NCBI RefSeq assembly: GCF_001017575.1
Contig: NZ_CP011372.1
Location: 186,001 to 250,000 of the forward strand
Length of the DNA stretch: 64,000 nt
Source of the DNA: Campylobacter lari
Lineage (GTDB): Bacteria > Campylobacterota > Campylobacteria > Campylobacterales > Campylobacteraceae
Reading direction: 5' to 3'
Shown: piece after piece, positions 26,029 to 34,966 of the stretch
Position numbering within the stretch: the stretch's first letter is position 1
How the letters are laid out: each line of letters begins with the position of its first letter
Notes under the pieces: model-generated
Databases searched by the model: none
What the model was told of the DNA's origin: nothing
Seen by the model: only the letters and a program-made list of their open reading frames with translations
Position numbers and translations under genes: made by a program

Positions 26029-26881
26029 ATTTTTTCCTTTTTTCCCATAAAGACTTTCTTGAAATTCCTAACTTTTTAGATAAATCCGTATCAGGAAAGA
26101 CGTTTTGATAACTAATGATAATGTGTTTAACATAATCATCAATGGTTAAAATTCCATTGCTTTCAAAGCTTTTTTCATCTTCGCCTAGCTCTAAAATTTG
26201 GAAATCACTATGTTCAATATTCGCACTTGTATGTATAATAACAGCTTTTTTTAAAGCAAGATTTAATACCTTTTCTTTTTCCAAAGGTTTTAAGGTTTGA
26301 AAATTGACTAAATAATATAAAGAATTATCCTTAAAAATCTTATCTAAATTTTGTTGATGTGAAAGATCTATGTATATATTTGCGATATTGTGCTCATTAG
26401 TATAATTAAATACAAAATGATCAGCAAAAATTTGATTATTAGTTTTTAAAATCAAAGGCAATTTGAATTTTTTATAATCAAAAGTTGGTAGCTTTGCTGT
26501 TTCAAATTTATGTTTTAAATAAGATTGATAAGTATGATTTAATATGCTTATTTTTTTAAATTCTTGAAAATGCTTTATTTTACGCATTAATTCTTCTATC
26601 ATGAAAGGCTTTTGTATATAATCACTCGCACCAGCTTTTAATGGTGCTAAAACAGTATCTGAGCTTATGTAAGATATAAGTAAAATAATGATTTTATGCT
26701 TAAAAATTTCTATAATATGTTCAAAATTAGCCATGCTAGTAGAAAGCAAAATAACCTCATAATCATGATGAGCAAGTTCATTAACATTTACGATAATATC
26801 ACAATCATAACCTATAGAATTAAGCTTTGAGCCTATACTTTGGGCTAAATAAAATTCATTTTCTACTATTAAAACTTTCAT
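26006..26881 (-). CDS. cemR: Atypical response regulator CemR (HP1021 homologue)
   Basis: A two-part regulator of 291 residues: an N-terminal receiver-like domain and a C-terminal Fis-like helix-turn-helix (LGISRKSLWEKRKKYGI). The phosphate-accepting Asp is replaced by Ser (S47 in VILLSTSM), as in the orphan regulator HP1021 of Helicobacter pylori and its Campylobacter homologue CemR, reported to control energy metabolism and to respond to redox state. Start chosen at 26881 because ATGA overlaps the ispDF stop and gives KVLIVENE; four residues further upstream are in frame. No histidine kinase is adjacent. Confidence 0.88.
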   Translation of the reverse strand: MKVLIVENEFYLAQSIGSKLNSIGYDCDIIVNVNELAHHDYEVILLSTSMANFEHIIEIFKHKIIILLISYISSDTVLAPLKAGASDYIQKPFMIEELMRKIKHFQEFKKISILNHTYQSYLKHKFETAKLPTFDYKKFKLPLILKTNNQIFADHFVFNYTNEHNIANIYIDLSHQQNLDKIFKDNSLYYLVNFQTLKPLEKEKVLNLALKKAVIIHTSANIEHSDFQILELGEDEKSFESNGILTIDDYVKHIIISYQNVFPDTDLSKKLGISRKSLWEKRKKYGITKKK

Positions 26882-27993
26882 AATTTCATCCAATCAAAAT
26901 ATTTTAAATTTACACTTGCTAAAACCGCAATTCCTTCTTTTCTTCCTACAAATCCTAGATGTTCTGTGGTGGTGGCTTTGATATTGATTTTATTTGGTGT
27001 GGTTTTTAATGTTTTAGCGATATTAAAAGCAATAGCTTCTTTAAAATCTTTCATTTTAGGTGTTTGAGCTATGATGGTAATATCAGCATTTACAAGTTCA
27101 AAACCATAATTTTGCACCAAAGTATAAGCATTTTGCAATAAAAGCATAGAATCAGCATTTTTATACTGCATATCATTATCTGGGAAAAGTTCGCCAATAT
27201 CTCCAAGCCCTGCTGCGCCCAAAAGCGCATCAATTAGCGCATGAGTTAATACATCTCCATCAGAATGAGCTTTTAAACCCATACTTTCATGCACTTTTAC
27301 CCCACCTAAAAGCAAAGCTCTTTGCTCTCCAAATTCATGCACATCAAAACCATTTCCATTAAAAATATCCCAAGATGGTTTTGGTAAATTTAAGCTTTTT
27401 AAATCTTCTTTAAAGGTAATTTTTTTAGCTAACTCATCACCTTGTACATACCAAATTTTACCACCAATAGCTTGTATGGCTGTGCTATCATCGGTGAAAT
27501 TTGAGCTTTGCTCTAAAGCTTTTTTTAGCATACTTGTGCGTGAAAGTTGAGGGGTTTGTATGAGTTTGATTTTATCTCTATCAATAGCTTCTTGAGCATA
27601 AATTGTAGTATCGCTTACTTTTAAAACAGGTGTAATACAATCAGCTTTGTCATGATTTTCTATGATGTTATTAAAAAGATTTTTAGAAATCAAAACTCTT
27701 GCAACATCACTAACCAAAACATATTCACTCTCAACCATGCTTAAAGCATTGAGTAAAGATTGTGCTCTAGTTGCGCCACCTTGAACAAATTTATATTCAG
27801 GGGCAAATTTTTTCATATAAGAAATATTACCAGAAGTAACAATTATTTGTTTAAAAGGATAAAAAGAACTTAAATTTTTAGTAGCATAAAGCCATAAAGG
27901 TTGTTCGCCTAGTCGTAAAAACTGCTTTTTTACCGGAGCATTAAATCTTGATGATTCTCCCGCAGATAGCATTATCAAGGAAATATCTAACAT
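26878..27993 (-). CDS. ispDF: Bifunctional IspD/IspF isoprenoid enzyme
   Basis: One 371-residue chain joins 2-C-methylerythritol 4-phosphate cytidylyltransferase (IspD, about 1-210) to 2-C-methylerythritol 2,4-cyclodiphosphate synthase (IspF, about 213-371) of the MEP pathway. IspD shows LIMLSAGESSRF; IspF shows GFDVHEFG, AHSDGDVLTHALIDALLGA and DIGELFPD with its metal-binding Asp and His residues. The fusion is usual in Campylobacter and Helicobacter. cemR overlaps its end by 4 nt. A TGTATAAT promoter element lies upstream. Confidence 0.95.
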   Translation of the reverse strand: MLDISLIMLSAGESSRFNAPVKKQFLRLGEQPLWLYATKNLSSFYPFKQIIVTSGNISYMKKFAPEYKFVQGGATRAQSLLNALSMVESEYVLVSDVARVLISKNLFNNIIENHDKADCITPVLKVSDTTIYAQEAIDRDKIKLIQTPQLSRTSMLKKALEQSSNFTDDSTAIQAIGGKIWYVQGDELAKKITFKEDLKSLNLPKPSWDIFNGNGFDVHEFGEQRALLLGGVKVHESMGLKAHSDGDVLTHALIDALLGAAGLGDIGELFPDNDMQYKNADSMLLLQNAYTLVQNYGFELVNADITIIAQTPKMKDFKEAIAFNIAKTLKTTPNKINIKATTTEHLGFVGRKEGIAVLASVNLKYFDWMKL

Positions 27994-28027
27994 TTGTTAC
28001 ACCTTAATTTCTTATTAATGTTACGAT

Positions 28028-28033
28028 ATTATA
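28028..28033 (-). promoter_or_regulatory. Candidate extended -10 for ispDF
   Basis: On the minus strand the sequence reads TGTATAAT, about 35 nt upstream of the ispDF ATG, in the 107-bp divergent gap with mrp. Confidence 0.5.
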
Positions 28034-28100
28034 CACCATAAAAGCCAAAATTTATATTTATGTTAGTAGAATTAATCATTTTAAATAATAAGGAGAAAAA

Positions 28101-29201
28101 TTGAAGGAAAAAATTGAAGAAAGACTAAAACAAGTTATATATCCAGGTTTTAAAAAAGATATAGTTAGTTTTGGTTTTGTAAAAAAAATTGAATCAAATG
28201 AAAATCAAGCACATATTGTAGTTGAAATCGTTTCAGCTAATGCTCAAATCGCACAAGAGCTTAGACTAAACATCGTAAATGCTTTAAAAGATTTAAATTT
28301 AGAGCTTAATTTAGAAATCATTCAACCAAAAATTCCTGAAGAAAAAAGCAATTCAAGAAGTGGTAAAAATATCGCTCCACAAATTAAAAATTTCCTTATG
28401 ATTTCAAGTGGTAAAGGTGGGGTAGGTAAAAGTACTACAACTTTAAATTTAGCGATTTCTTTGGCTAAAATGGGTAAAAGAGTAGGGCTTTTAGATGCAG
28501 ATATTTATGGGCCAAATATACCAAGAATGCTTGGTGAGAGTAAAAGCAAGCCCGAGATTGTAGGTCAAAAAATTCGTCCTATTTTATCTCATGGAGTTTA
28601 TATGATGAGTATGGGTGTGCTAATAGAAGAAGGTAAAGGTTTGATGTGGCGTGGTTCTATGATCATGAAGGCAATTGAGCAACTTTTAGCTGATGTGCTT
28701 TGGCCTGAGCTTGATGTATTATTGCTTGATATGCCTCCAGGAACCGGTGATGCGCAAATTACCTTAGCTCAAAGCGTGCCAGTGAGTGCAGGTGTGTGTG
28801 TAAGTACTCCTCAAGTAGTATCTTTAGATGATAGCAAAAGAGCGCTAGATATGTTTGAAAAATTACACATTCCTGTTGCAGGTATTATAGAAAATATGAG
28901 TGGCTTTTTATGTCCTGATAATGGCAAAGAATATGATATCTTTGGTAAAGGCACCACAGAAGAAATGGCAAAAGCTTATAAGTGTGATGTTTTAGCTCAA
29001 ATTCCTATCGAAATGAGTGTAAGAGAAGGTGGAGATAGCGGTAAGCCTGTAAGTTTTTATATGCCTGAGAGTGTAAGTTCAAAAAGATATTTACAAGCTG
29101 CTGAAAAAATTTGGGAATTTATAGAAAAGGTTAATCAAGAAGGTAAAGTAGATAATTCAGCTATTCAACCTGTAATGAATGGCAAAAGTGCGTGCTCGTA
29201 A
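28101..29201 (+). CDS. mrp: Iron-sulfur cluster carrier / P-loop ATPase Mrp (ApbC)
   Basis: Mrp/ApbC proteins bind and deliver Fe-S clusters. An N-terminal MIP18-like domain (about 1-85) precedes the ATPase domain with SGKGGVGKST (103-112), LLDADIYGPNIPRMLG and DMPPGTGDAQ. The usual CxxC is reduced here to FLCPDNG, with one Cys. Translation appears to begin at a TTG (28101) behind AAGGAG. dapD follows closely, and its real start lies just after the mrp stop. Confidence 0.92.
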   Translation: MKEKIEERLKQVIYPGFKKDIVSFGFVKKIESNENQAHIVVEIVSANAQIAQELRLNIVNALKDLNLELNLEIIQPKIPEEKSNSRSGKNIAPQIKNFLMISSGKGGVGKSTTTLNLAISLAKMGKRVGLLDADIYGPNIPRMLGESKSKPEIVGQKIRPILSHGVYMMSMGVLIEEGKGLMWRGSMIMKAIEQLLADVLWPELDVLLLDMPPGTGDAQITLAQSVPVSAGVCVSTPQVVSLDDSKRALDMFEKLHIPVAGIIENMSGFLCPDNGKEYDIFGKGTTEEMAKAYKCDVLAQIPIEMSVREGGDSGKPVSFYMPESVSSKRYLQAAEKIWEFIEKVNQEGKVDNSAIQPVMNGKSACS

Positions 29202-29214
29202 TAAGGAGGAAAAT

Positions 29215-30378
29215 ATGCCAATAGAAAGTAAAGAAGAATTTTTAAATTTAATCAAGCAAATCGAACAAAGGATTAATTATAAAAAGCCTAAAGCTTTTGC
29301 TATAGCAAGACTTGATTTAAGTCAAGTTGATCCTAGTAAAAAACTTCAAGCTAATTTTGGTGTGATTAATTTTGAGCAAAATTATGCTGCTGCAGCTGTT
29401 ATGTTTGAAGCTTTTTTTAGAAGAGGGGTTGATGTTGATTTTAATGAAAGTGAGTTTGTGGCTACTTTGATTAAAGAGGATTTGGATTTTGCGCTTGAAT
29501 GCTTTGCGCCATTTTTACAAGAGCAAGGTCATAAAAATATAGAAGCAATCAAAGCAGCAAAGGAAAATTTTAGAGAAAATGCTTTTTCTTTTGTTTGTAT
29601 TTTTGAAGATGAGGCACCAAAAAGTTTAGAAAGTGTGTATTTGAAACTTTATTTGCTTTCTAATAAAAAAGTACCTTTAAGAAGTTTAAATTTAACAGGT
29701 GCTTTTGGGATTTTACCAAATGTTGCATGGAGTGATAATAAGCCTATTGATTTAGACTTTTTAAGAGAAAATGAGATTGATTTAAAAATGAGTGGAAGAT
29801 ATCCAAGGATTGATTATGTAGATAAATTTCCAAGATTTTTAGCTCATGTTATTCCTGAGGATAATACTAGAATTTTAGAAAGTTCTAAAGTAAGAATGGG
29901 TGCGGTTTTAGCTGCAGGTACTACTATAATGCCAGGGGCTGCTTATGTGAATTTTAATGCAGGTACAACCGGTGCTTGTATGGTAGAAGGGCGTATTAGT
30001 TCTTCAGCCGTTGTGGGTGAAGGTAGCGATGTAGGAGGTGGTGCTTCTATACTTGGTGTTTTAAGTGGTACAAGTGGTAATGCTATTAGCATCGGTAAAG
30101 CTTGTCTTTTGGGTGCAAATTCGGTTACGGGAATTCCTTTAGGGGATAATTGTATCGTTGATGCAGGCATTGCTGTTTTAGAAGGGACTAAATTTGCTTT
30201 AAAAAATAAAGAAGAACTTCAAAAAATCAATCCTGATTTTAAATTTGATAAAGATATATACAAAGGTTTAGAGTTAGCAGGATTAAATGGCTTGCATTTT
30301 AGACAAGATTCTCAAAGTGGAGTGATGATAGCAGCTTTTAATAAAAAGGCTGTAAAACTTAATGAAGATTTGCATTAA
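29215..30378 (+). CDS. dapD: Tetrahydrodipicolinate N-succinyltransferase
   Basis: DapD makes N-succinyl-2-amino-6-oxopimelate in the lysine/diaminopimelate pathway. The C-terminal half is a left-handed beta-helix with hexapeptide repeats (GAVLAAGTTIMPGAAYVN, then VEGRISSSAVVGEGSDVGGG and ASILGVLSG). At 387 residues it is the long epsilonproteobacterial form. The frame reaches back to 29179 inside mrp, but a canonical AAGGAGG precedes the ATG at 29215. A hairpin follows the stop. Confidence 0.94.
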   Translation: MPIESKEEFLNLIKQIEQRINYKKPKAFAIARLDLSQVDPSKKLQANFGVINFEQNYAAAAVMFEAFFRRGVDVDFNESEFVATLIKEDLDFALECFAPFLQEQGHKNIEAIKAAKENFRENAFSFVCIFEDEAPKSLESVYLKLYLLSNKKVPLRSLNLTGAFGILPNVAWSDNKPIDLDFLRENEIDLKMSGRYPRIDYVDKFPRFLAHVIPEDNTRILESSKVRMGAVLAAGTTIMPGAAYVNFNAGTTGACMVEGRISSSAVVGEGSDVGGGASILGVLSGTSGNAISIGKACLLGANSVTGIPLGDNCIVDAGIAVLEGTKFALKNKEELQKINPDFKFDKDIYKGLELAGLNGLHFRQDSQSGVMIAAFNKKAVKLNEDLH

Positions 30379-30404
30379 TTCTTAGCCCTTATGGGTTAAG
30401 AATT
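30377..30404 (+). terminator. Bidirectional terminator between dapD and lipase gene
   Basis: AATTCTTAGCCC and GGGTTAAGAATT form a 12-bp stem with one G-T pair and a four-base loop, followed by TTAAAT. It lies over the convergent ends of dapD and the minus-strand lipase gene. Confidence 0.65.
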
Positions 30405-31270
30405 TTAAATAATTCATGTAGCTTATAAATACACACGCTAGGGTGATGTTTAATACTTCCTATATGTAGTAAAATCTCTTTGCTATCTTTTTTATAAAGT
30501 TTTTGCACAAAATTAAAATTCCACCATTTGTAAGTTTTGAAATTTAAATTATGGGTGGTATTTATATGAAAATTTATATAAGAATGATTTTGAAAGTTTT
30601 GGTTTAAACCAGGTGCTTGAAAGGCATAGACTTCTTTTGCTGCGCTAGGAAAGGTTCTTGCAAAAGTTTGAGCTAGATACCCTCCTAAAGAATGCCCTAT
30701 GATGATGAGATTTTTATCAATGGTGTATTTTTGCTTGAGTTGATTGTAAAAATATTGCATGGATTGAATTTGGCCTTTTGGAGTTTTGTTAAGTAAAATC
30801 AAAAAATCACTATAAAAATCTTTAAAATCAAAACACAAAGGATTTAAATCACTTCCTGCAAAGGCTAAAATATAATTTTTTCTTTTTTTATCATAAATAA
30901 AACTAGCTCTAAAACCCATTTTAGATTGAGGGTGTGTTTCGTTGATGTGCTCAAGTATTTCATAATTTTTTACAAATTTTAAAGCTAAAAATGCATTGTT
31001 TAAACCACCTACGGGAATTTTTTCTTTTTTATAAAAAGGATTAGTTAAAGCTTTTATAATGGCTTTGTGTTTTTGCAAACCTTCTTTTTGTAAGCTTTGA
31101 TTTAAATATACATTAGCACAATAAGCTACCAAACTATAATCATATAATTTTTGCAATAAATCGATATTTTTTTCAAAATGAGTATGAAGTTTTAGTAAGA
31201 GTAGTTTTTCTTGGGAAGTTAAATTTGTTTTTTGACTTAAAGCAATAAAGCTTTGCAAGTCAAAAAACAT
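30389..31270 (-). CDS. Lipase (class 3)-like alpha/beta hydrolase
   Basis: The 293-residue protein has the nucleophile elbow IIGHSLGGYLAQ (S194) and an upstream YILAFAGSDLNP segment that resembles the oxyanion region of class 3 lipases and DUF2974 proteins. There is no signal peptide, so it is probably cytoplasmic or exported by another route. The substrate is unknown; esterase, lipase or phospholipase activity is possible. It follows dps on the minus strand with a 9-nt gap and may be read with it. Confidence 0.75.
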   Translation of the reverse strand: MFFDLQSFIALSQKTNLTSQEKLLLLKLHTHFEKNIDLLQKLYDYSLVAYCANVYLNQSLQKEGLQKHKAIIKALTNPFYKKEKIPVGGLNNAFLALKFVKNYEILEHINETHPQSKMGFRASFIYDKKRKNYILAFAGSDLNPLCFDFKDFYSDFLILLNKTPKGQIQSMQYFYNQLKQKYTIDKNLIIIGHSLGGYLAQTFARTFPSAAKEVYAFQAPGLNQNFQNHSYINFHINTTHNLNFKTYKWWNFNFVQKLYKKDSKEILLHIGSIKHHPSVCIYKLHELFKILNP

Positions 31271-31279
31271 TATAAATTC

Positions 31280-31735
31280 TTACATAGAGCAAGTATTTTG
31301 GATAGTTGAATTAAGCATCCAAAGAACTTTTTCATATTTTGCGATATTTTCTTGAGCAAATGCTGCTGTTGTAGTATCGCTTGCTTTTTCAGCTTCTTCA
31401 TTTAATTTTTTAAATTCAGCTAAAAGATATTTATAATCTTCTCTAATAAATTCTAAAACTTCTACAGGAGTAAAGCAATCTTTACCATTTTCTAGTTTTG
31501 GGCTTTTTGCATTTTCCATTAAAACTTTTTGGCAAGTAATAGCTTTTTCTCCAAGTTGTAAAACTCTTTCGGCGCAATCATCAAAAAGTTCTGCCATTTC
31601 TTCATAAGCTTTTTCTGTATATTCATGAATTGAAAAAAACTGTAAACCTTTTACGTTCCAATGATAATTATGAAATTTAACCCATAAATGATGAGCATCT
31701 GCTTGTAATTGTAATAATTGTTTTGCTACTGACAT
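31280..31735 (-). CDS. dps: Dps ferritin-like DNA-protection / iron-storage protein
   Basis: A 151-residue Dps monomer forming a 12-mer that oxidises iron with hydrogen peroxide. The ferroxidase residues lie in [14 protein letters not shown] and [14 protein letters not shown], shared between subunits. There is no extended basic DNA-binding tail, as in other Campylobacter Dps. Upstream are a minus-strand TATAAT and two AT-rich palindromes, suggesting control by an iron- or peroxide-sensing Fur-family repressor. Confidence 0.94.
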   Translation of the reverse strand: MSVAKQLLQLQADAHHLWVKFHNYHWNVKGLQFFSIHEYTEKAYEEMAELFDDCAERVLQLGEKAITCQKVLMENAKSPKLENGKDCFTPVEVLEFIREDYKYLLAEFKKLNEEAEKASDTTTAAFAQENIAKYEKVLWMLNSTIQNTCSM

Positions 31736-31760
31736 GTTATCTCCTTTTTTTATTTTTAAA

Positions 31761-31766
31761 ATTATA
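31761..31766 (-). promoter_or_regulatory. Candidate -10 of dps
   Basis: TATAAT on the minus strand about 26 nt before the dps ATG. The palindrome at 31781-31796 would cover its -35 region. Confidence 0.5.
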
Positions 31767-31780
31767 ACATAAAATTCTTA

Positions 31781-31796
31781 AATAATAATTATTATT
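31781..31796. promoter_or_regulatory. Candidate Fur/PerR operator at dps
   Basis: AATAATAATTATTATT is a perfect 16-bp palindrome next to the dps -10. A second perfect palindrome, TAATAATTATTA, is at 31816-31827. Both resemble the AT-rich boxes bound by Fur-family regulators and the palindrome at katA (53407-53427). Confidence 0.5.
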
Positions 31797-31864
31797 ATCT
31801 AATAAATTTTAATGTTAATAATTATTATATTTTCATTATACTCTTTTTTTACAATAAAGCAAAT

Positions 31865-33088
31865 TTATTTACTTAATATATTTTTGAGTATTAATTTTCC
31901 CACCTCTACGCCAGGTTGATCATAAGTGTTAATTCCAAGCATAATGCCACATGCAGAAGTAAATAACTCATAATAATACATCAAATACCCACAGTGATAA
32001 GCATCTAATTTCTCAAGTTCTATTACATCAACACTTAAATTTTCAGCAATTAATGCATGCATGGTTGCATCGCATTGCGCGTTTAAAAGATTATGTAAAT
32101 TAACTTCATTGGTAAAATCACAATTTTGTAAATGATTAAAGCTTATATTTGGGATACTAGGAGATTTTTGACTATCTTTGATTTTTAAAAAAGTAACAGT
32201 TTTATCTTTAGGTCCATCCATGATAAGTTGTAAAAAGCTATGCTGATCTCTAGCACCAATTAAAGCAATAGGAGTTAAACCTATGCGTTTAAAGCCTTGT
32301 TTTTTACCTAGACTTTCAGCAATTAGTTGAATATACCATTCATTAAAACCTTTAAAAGCATCCCCATAAGAAAAAAGCACATTAATATGCGCACTTTTAT
32401 GTGTGCAGTAATGATAAGCCTTTTGTAAAATTTGATCACATTTTTTCTCAAAAAAATCTACATAACAAGCTTTTGCACCTTCTAATAAGGCTTTAGTATC
32501 ATAGCCACAAAAGCTCAAAGGAACAATACCAATAGCAGATAAAACACTAAATCTACCACCGACATTTTTAGGTATAAAAAAGCATTTTATATTTAATTCT
32601 TCTCCTAGTTTGTGAAGTTTTGACTCAAAATCAGTAATAAACACAAAATTTTTGTGTAAATTTTCATTTTTAAAATCAAAATGAGCAATGATGAGTTTAA
32701 ATAAAGAAATCACTTCGATAGTTGTGCCTGATTTACTTGCTATGATGAAAAGTGTTTTTTGGGGATTTATTTTTTGCATAGTTTGGGTAAAAGTATGTGA
32801 GGAAGTATTATCTATAATGAAAAGTTTTTTTTCTTCTACTTGATCAAATAAAAGCTCTTTTAAAGCTTTAACCCCACAACTTGATCCACCCATGCCCACT
32901 AAAACGATATTTTCTATATGAGTTTTAGTTGCGATAAATTCTTTGCTTTCTTTGATTAAATCAAAGCTTGTATCTACTAAGTGATAATACCCTATATCGC
33001 CACTTTCTAACTCATCATTCATTCTATTTGCATAAGCGGTAATTTTTTTAAAATCTTGGGTTTTAAAAAATAAAGTATTATTTAGCAT
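31865..33088 (-). CDS. pgi: Glucose-6-phosphate isomerase
   Basis: The 407-residue enzyme interconverts glucose-6-P and fructose-6-P; it is much shorter than E. coli Pgi, as is usual for Campylobacter. VGMGGSSCGVKAL, IIASKSGTTIEVISLF and the C-terminal NTYDQPGVEVGK are family motifs. Since Campylobacter usually lacks phosphofructokinase, the role is anabolic, feeding sugar nucleotides. The frame extends five codons further, but ATG at 33088 follows GAGAAAAG. It overlaps galU by 11 nt. Confidence 0.93.
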   Translation of the reverse strand: MLNNTLFFKTQDFKKITAYANRMNDELESGDIGYYHLVDTSFDLIKESKEFIATKTHIENIVLVGMGGSSCGVKALKELLFDQVEEKKLFIIDNTSSHTFTQTMQKINPQKTLFIIASKSGTTIEVISLFKLIIAHFDFKNENLHKNFVFITDFESKLHKLGEELNIKCFFIPKNVGGRFSVLSAIGIVPLSFCGYDTKALLEGAKACYVDFFEKKCDQILQKAYHYCTHKSAHINVLFSYGDAFKGFNEWYIQLIAESLGKKQGFKRIGLTPIALIGARDQHSFLQLIMDGPKDKTVTFLKIKDSQKSPSIPNISFNHLQNCDFTNEVNLHNLLNAQCDATMHALIAENLSVDVIELEKLDAYHCGYLMYYYELFTSACGIMLGINTYDQPGVEVGKLILKNILSK

Positions 33089-33908
33089 TTTTACTTTTCT
33101 CATAAAAATAATTTGTCGCTTCTACAAAGCCTTCTACGCTTCCACAATCAAATCTTTTTCCTTTAAATTTATAAGCTAAAACCATATTATTAGTTGCTTG
33201 TGAAAGTAAGGCATCGGTAAGTTGAATTTCTCCATTTTTACCTGCTTTAGTATTTTCTAAAATACCAAAAATATCAGGCGTTAGAATGTATCTTCCTATG
33301 ATTGCTAGATTGCTTGGAGCATCTTTTGGATCAGGTTTTTCCACCATAGAATTTACCATGATTAAATCCTCTTCCACAGCATTTCCTGCTATAACCCCAT
33401 AGTTTGAAACTTGGTCAGCTTCAACTTCCATCACAGCTATAACAGAGCAGCGGTATTTTTCATAAATTTTTACCATTTGAGCTAAGACATTTACCCCATC
33501 TTCATTTATACATAAATCATCTGCCAAAATCACTCCAAAAGCTTCATCTTGCACTAAAGGCTTTGCTTTTAAAACTGCATCTCCTAAGCCTCTCATTTCA
33601 TTTTGTCTTGTAAAAGTAAAAGTGCAACGATCTATGAGTGTTCTTATTTCACTTAAAAGATATTCTTTTTTAGTACCTGCGATTTGGTGTTCAAGTTCAT
33701 AAGAAATATCAAAATAATCCTCCAAAGCTCTTTTTCCACGCCCCGTAACAAAGCCCATAGTTTCCATACCAGCTTCTAAAGCCTCATCCACACCATAATG
33801 AATTAAAGGCTTAGTTAGTATAGGTAGCATTTCTTTAGGTAGGGTTTTTGTAGCAGGTAAAAATCTAGTACCATAACCTGCTGCAGGAAAAATACAAGTT
33901 TGAAGCAT
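33078..33908 (-). CDS. galU: UTP-glucose-1-phosphate uridylyltransferase
   Basis: GalU forms UDP-glucose from UTP and glucose-1-phosphate for surface glycans. AAGYGTRFLPATKTLPKEML at the N-terminus is the nucleotide-binding signature, with VILADDLC and GRYILTPDIF further on. Length 276 is normal. It forms an operon with pgi, supporting a joint role in hexose phosphate supply. Confidence 0.95.
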   Translation of the reverse strand: MLQTCIFPAAGYGTRFLPATKTLPKEMLPILTKPLIHYGVDEALEAGMETMGFVTGRGKRALEDYFDISYELEHQIAGTKKEYLLSEIRTLIDRCTFTFTRQNEMRGLGDAVLKAKPLVQDEAFGVILADDLCINEDGVNVLAQMVKIYEKYRCSVIAVMEVEADQVSNYGVIAGNAVEEDLIMVNSMVEKPDPKDAPSNLAIIGRYILTPDIFGILENTKAGKNGEIQLTDALLSQATNNMVLAYKFKGKRFDCGSVEGFVEATNYFYEKSKNAK

Positions 33909-33982
33909 AGTTTATCCTTAAATTTTTATAAGTTGTTTTGATTATAATTTTATTTAAATATTATAGCTAAATTAAGGAAAAT

Positions 33983-34564
33983 ATGAAAACCATTGATCAA
34001 ATTTATCAAGCAAAAATAGAAATCAAAAAATCAACTTTTTTGTCTTTTTTATGTCCTTTTGAAGATTTTCAAAATTTAATGCAAAAGCTAAGAAATGAGC
34101 ATTTAAAAGCCGTGCATTTTGTATATGCTTATAGGTATTTAAATGAATTTGATCAAATCATAGAAGATAAAAGCGATGATGGTGAACCAAAAGGAACTTC
34201 TGCAATGCCTTGTTTGAATGTTTTAAGAGGGGCTTTGCTTGTTAATTGCGCGGTGATTGTGGTGCGTTATTTTGGAGGGATTAAACTTGGTACAGGCGGT
34301 CTTGTAAGAGCTTATAGTGAAGCTACAAATGAAGCTATTTTAAATGCAACGCTTTTAGATTTTGAAGCTAAAAATATTTTAATTTTAAACATTCCTTTTC
34401 ATCTTTATGCAAGATTTGAGCATTTTTTAAATAAAAATAACATTTCATATGAAAAAAAATTTCAAGAAAATGTTGAATTGATTTTAAACGTTAATGCTAA
34501 AGAAGAAGAGGAATTTAAAAAATTTGCAAAAGAGTTTGAATTTAGCGGACTTGTTTGGAAGTAA
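33983..34564 (+). CDS. yigZ: YigZ/IMPACT-family protein
   Basis: The 193-residue protein matches UPF0029/YigZ: KSTFLSFLCPF, the EDKSDDGEPKGTSAMP motif and VVRYFGGIKLGTGGLVRAYS. Family members bind nucleic acid or ribosomes in some studies, but the cellular role is unclear. It is divergent from galU and seems to be a single gene, ended by a hairpin. Confidence 0.88.
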   Translation: MKTIDQIYQAKIEIKKSTFLSFLCPFEDFQNLMQKLRNEHLKAVHFVYAYRYLNEFDQIIEDKSDDGEPKGTSAMPCLNVLRGALLVNCAVIVVRYFGGIKLGTGGLVRAYSEATNEAILNATLLDFEAKNILILNIPFHLYARFEHFLNKNNISYEKKFQENVELILNVNAKEEEEFKKFAKEFEFSGLVWK

Positions 34565-34585
34565 GCGTTTGCTTACTTCATTTTT
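34561..34585. terminator. Hairpin terminator between convergent yigZ and the 34.6-kb gene
   Basis: GTAAGC and GCTTAC pair around a GTTT loop directly at the yigZ stop, followed by TTCATTTTT. It would end yigZ transcription and may also act on the opposite strand. Confidence 0.6.
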
Positions 34586-34916
34586 ATAAAGAACTTAAAA
34601 GATCTTTTACTATATCTTTTTGTGGCTCTTGTTTTTCTTCTATATTAGCTTGCATAGGAGTTTCGTTTTGTCCTCTAAAACGATAATTATAAATATTTGA
34701 CATATTTGAGCTAAAAATTCCTGTGCTAAATTGATCTTGATTCATAGCTTTTGAAAAAAGCTCATCAAGTTTTAAACTTTGCTCGTTTAAATTTTCACTA
34801 TTGTTTTGACTAAGTAAAGACATAAAGTCTTCATTAGCTCCTTGAGTGCTTTTATAAGCACTACTTTGACCATACCCATACTCTTTAACCGATAAATTAT
34901 CATGGTTAACTTGCAT
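34584..34916 (-). CDS. Hypothetical protein, probably sigma-54/flagella-coregulated
   Basis: The 110-residue hydrophilic protein is Gln/Asn/Ser-rich with no signal peptide or known domain. It resembles, from memory, C. jejuni Cj0428, whose neighbours Cj0427 and Cj0426 also match the next two genes here. Cj0428 is reported as part of the sigma-54 flagellar regulon. Start is at ATG 34916 after GAAAGGAGAAAAC. A GG-N10-GC element (34953-34966) lies 37 nt upstream, supporting sigma-54 control. Function is not known to me. Confidence 0.7.
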   Translation of the reverse strand: MQVNHDNLSVKEYGYGQSSAYKSTQGANEDFMSLLSQNNSENLNEQSLKLDELFSKAMNQDQFSTGIFSSNMSNIYNYRFRGQNETPMQANIEEKQEPQKDIVKDLLSSL

Positions 34917-34952
34917 GTTTTCTCCTTTCAAAATATTACAAGGAAAAAACAA

Positions 34953-34966
34953 GCAAAAATCATTCC
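34953..34966 (-). promoter_or_regulatory. Candidate sigma-54 promoter (-24/-12)
   Basis: On the minus strand the sequence is AGGAATGATTTTTGCTT, giving GG, ten bases, GC. It matches the Campylobacter sigma-54 pattern (GGAA...TTGCTT) and begins just after the stop of the upstream gene, at a proper distance from the ATG at 34916. Confidence 0.6.
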
